From positions 7,573,776 to 7,637,775 of the forward strand of contig NC_049988.1 in NCBI RefSeq assembly GCF_000003815.2: a DNA stretch of 64,000 nt. Direction: 5' to 3'. Both the position numbers and the translations under genes were made by a program. Source of the DNA: Branchiostoma floridae (taxonomy: Eukaryota > Chordata > Leptocardii > Amphioxiformes > Branchiostomatidae). Positions 61,850-64,000 of this stretch are shown in pieces. The stretch's first letter is position 1; every line of letters starts with the position of its first letter. The notes under the pieces are model-generated. The model saw nothing but the letters and a program-made list of their open reading frames with translations, was not told where the DNA came from and searched no databases.

Positions 61850-62247
61850 TATACACCTTTCTCACGCGGCGGCCATGATAGATCTAAAACGAGTTCAATG
61901 TGGCAAACAAAAGGCTGTCCATCATAATTAGCAGTTCGACCAATGGTAGCCTGCCAATTAGGAAATCGACCAATAAGTGATTGGCTGCAAATTCGTTAAA
62001 AATTTGCATTATGTTTTTATTTTGCATCTCTTAATGGACTATGGGGTCAGTCTACACTACTCTAAATTGCTACATTTTTCGGTGCATAACACTTCTTGTA
62101 ATATTTATTATTCCATCTTATATCATGAAAATTTGTGTGGTTTGGGGGAAAACTAAATGGGACCTGATTTTAGAAATAAGTTTTGTCTGTTTGCCTCATT
62201 GACCTCTTCTTGGATCTATCATGGCCGCCGCGTGAGAAAGGTGTATA
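61850..62247. mobile_element. MITE with long inverted ends
   Basis: Left TATACACCTTTCTCACGCGG, continuing CGGCCATGATAGATC, and the perfect inverse at 62213-62247. The similarity goes on imperfectly for about 40 bp inward (GAGTTCAATGTGGCAAAC against the inverse of GTTTGCCTCATTGACC). The target duplication is unclear. Confidence 0.8.
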
Positions 62248-62687
62248 GAGTGCCTGCTTGTTACTTAGGGCCTGATAAGGTTGGTTTTGTCTTTGTGATT
62301 ACTGGACGTCTCATGGGTTCTCAGGGTTTTTCATCTTGGAGTTCACTTAAACCCTTTTGCTGCTATGAGAGTACTAAAGCAATTTTTTTAAAAAATTGGC
62401 ATAAGTTCTTGAATGTAAAGTTGAAAAATTGTGCTGTTGATTTTCCTGTAAAGTTTATTGTCAGAGTATTGACACATATATACAGTGTATACAAATTTAC
62501 TTCTTACTTTTGCAAAGTATAGACTGGCTTGTGAAATCATCTACATTGTTATGCTTTGATTAGATGTATATGGAACAATATGAAGTGCAAGATATTTTCT
62601 ACTAAATTGAGTAGCATTTTTCATATTGAGATATGACAGGAAATCTGTAACCAAGACTTTATTGTTTAAATGTCTGCAAGGACCACT
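62248..62687. other. No gene seen
   Basis: AT-rich. The long plus-strand frame starting inside the MITE has no recognisable domain. Confidence 0.4.
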
Positions 62688-63388
62688 TTTAAAGGCATAC
62701 TACGGGATTTTTGAAAAAAACAAAAAGTAGCTTTTCCTACTTTTTCTTTACATTGTTAGTTCAATCAACCCTATAGCATTGCATACCAATATTCATTGAG
62801 AGATGCTGCGACATCAATGCACCACATAAGCATGATGTATAAAAATTGTGATCTTCCAAGAAACAGATGGGCACAGGCTGGTTACTGCCTCTGTGTGTTG
62901 TTGTTTCTTGCTTATCAGCCTGGCTTCCCAGTGGGGGGCCAGTTGACAGTTCCTCTGAGTACAGTAGACTAGCTTTCTGTACAAGGTTTCTTGCAGTTTT
63001 GAAGGGAATATGACCTTAGCTTGTTGATATCCTACGAAATAAATTAGTTCATGATTATATGCTATTTTAGAATGATTAGATATAGGTGTTTCCAAAGAAG
63101 GTCTCCATTGTGTTCTTTATCTGCAGTCTGCCATGCATGTGCTAACTGATTACCCCACCCCGGGGGACCTACCAGTGGCAAGCAAGACCCGGAGGGTCTA
63201 ACTTGGGGGGACACAAGGTTACACGGTGCCTAGAGCGGAATGTTTGTAGGCTAATCCTTTACGTTGCAAACGTGAAATAATGACACAAAAGTGTCAAAAA
63301 GTGACAAAAAGTAGTAGTAAATCTGATATTTCTTAATTCTAGAATATTTCAAATTTGAGCGCAAAAAACTGCGTAGTATGCCTTTAAA
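62688..63388. mobile_element. Terminal-inverted-repeat element
   Basis: Ends TTTAAAGGCATACTACG and CGTAGTATGCCTTTAAA are perfect 17-bp inverted repeats continuing into GTTTTTTG. 701 bp, no transposase frame. Confidence 0.75.
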
Positions 63389-64000
63389 GTGAAAGACTTA
63401 ATAACCAAGGTGCTGGATAAACTATTAATTTTACCTGTTACAATAAAAATGATTCTTACTCCAAGGAAGCTGTCTTGTATTCTTTCTTTATGTGAATCTG
63501 TAGAGTGCTCCAATACATTACTTTGTACAAGATATCCTGTATCATGATGAATACAACAAGAAGTATTTTTGAGATTGAGTAAAAATACCCTTTATTCACA
63601 TATATTACATACATACTGCACAAATATAAATACCAAATATGTGCACATTCGAAGTTAGATGGCCTTGGTTCTATCTTTATGTGGCAAGTTCATGACTATC
63701 AAAAACAAAAGTCAAAAACATATTGCACCCAGTACATGGCAACTGTTCCCATGTAAATAAGCTTCCACTTGAAAGGAACATGTTTGTTTCTTACAGTTTG
63801 TATAGAATAAATATTCGGATACAAAATAATCTTTGTGGAAAATCTAAAAGCTACAAAAATGCACGGAAGAGAAAAAGTGGTACATTGCACAATAGTGCTG
63901 GTAAGATGTGTTTGGCTTGTAGTACTGAAATAATCAGCTCACTAGTGGAATTCTTTTAGATTATAGATAAAAGTGTTTCACCCTGATTAAAAAATAAAAA
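63389..64000. other. No gene seen
   Basis: AT-rich with AATAAA at 63442-63447, which could be a far polyadenylation signal of RNASET2. Nothing else supported. Confidence 0.4.

Overview
The window is animal nuclear DNA: genes with GT-AG introns, CpG-containing coding exons, nuclear tRNA genes, LINE and SINE remnants, and many short inverted-repeat DNA transposons. The repeat style (CR1-like LINE with a PHD finger, a SINE carrying a GTGCCCTTGGGC block, many MITEs) and the protein similarities best fit a cephalochordate (amphioxus, Branchiostoma). That is my inference from recognition; no search was run. Three N runs (100, 100 and 162 bases) show this is a draft assembly.

Layout. Positions 1-34,450 hold no protein gene I can support. 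They contain a broken CR1-like LINE on the minus strand (about 3.74-7.35 kb), one tRNA-Asn and two identical tRNA-Leu genes (8.8-10.2 kb), and many non-autonomous DNA transposons, several with readable target-site duplications. They also hold tandem arrays with periods of 29, 42, about 125 and about 170 bp. From 34.6 kb on the window is genic. SPAG6 (34618-40188, plus) encodes a ciliary central-apparatus armadillo protein in 11 exons. It is convergent with an MBLAC2-like metallo-beta-lactamase-fold gene (42323-56614, minus, 5 coding exons). The roughly 12 kb last intron of MBLAC2 contains a whole alpha-tubulin gene (43867-46737) on the opposite strand, plus a large inverted repeat with arms of about 1.23 kb. 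Head-to-head with MBLAC2 lies an RNase T2 gene (57646-61267, plus, 4 exons). The last 3 kb hold two more inverted-repeat elements.

How the genes relate. SPAG6 and alpha-tubulin are both axoneme components. RFX X-box-like motifs lie upstream of SPAG6, over the MBLAC2 start codon and just past its stop codon, which suggests but does not prove a ciliary regulatory neighbourhood. MBLAC2 and RNase T2 probably share a divergent promoter region near 57.25-57.6 kb.

The most unusual items are a non-canonical 2A-like motif in the LINE protein, the nested antisense alpha-tubulin gene whose codons 274-308 turn non-tubulin beside a gap, a transposon whose terminal repeat has expanded into a 42-bp array, two families of tiny hairpin transposons, and the large inverted repeat. 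I found no clear-cut wholly new system.
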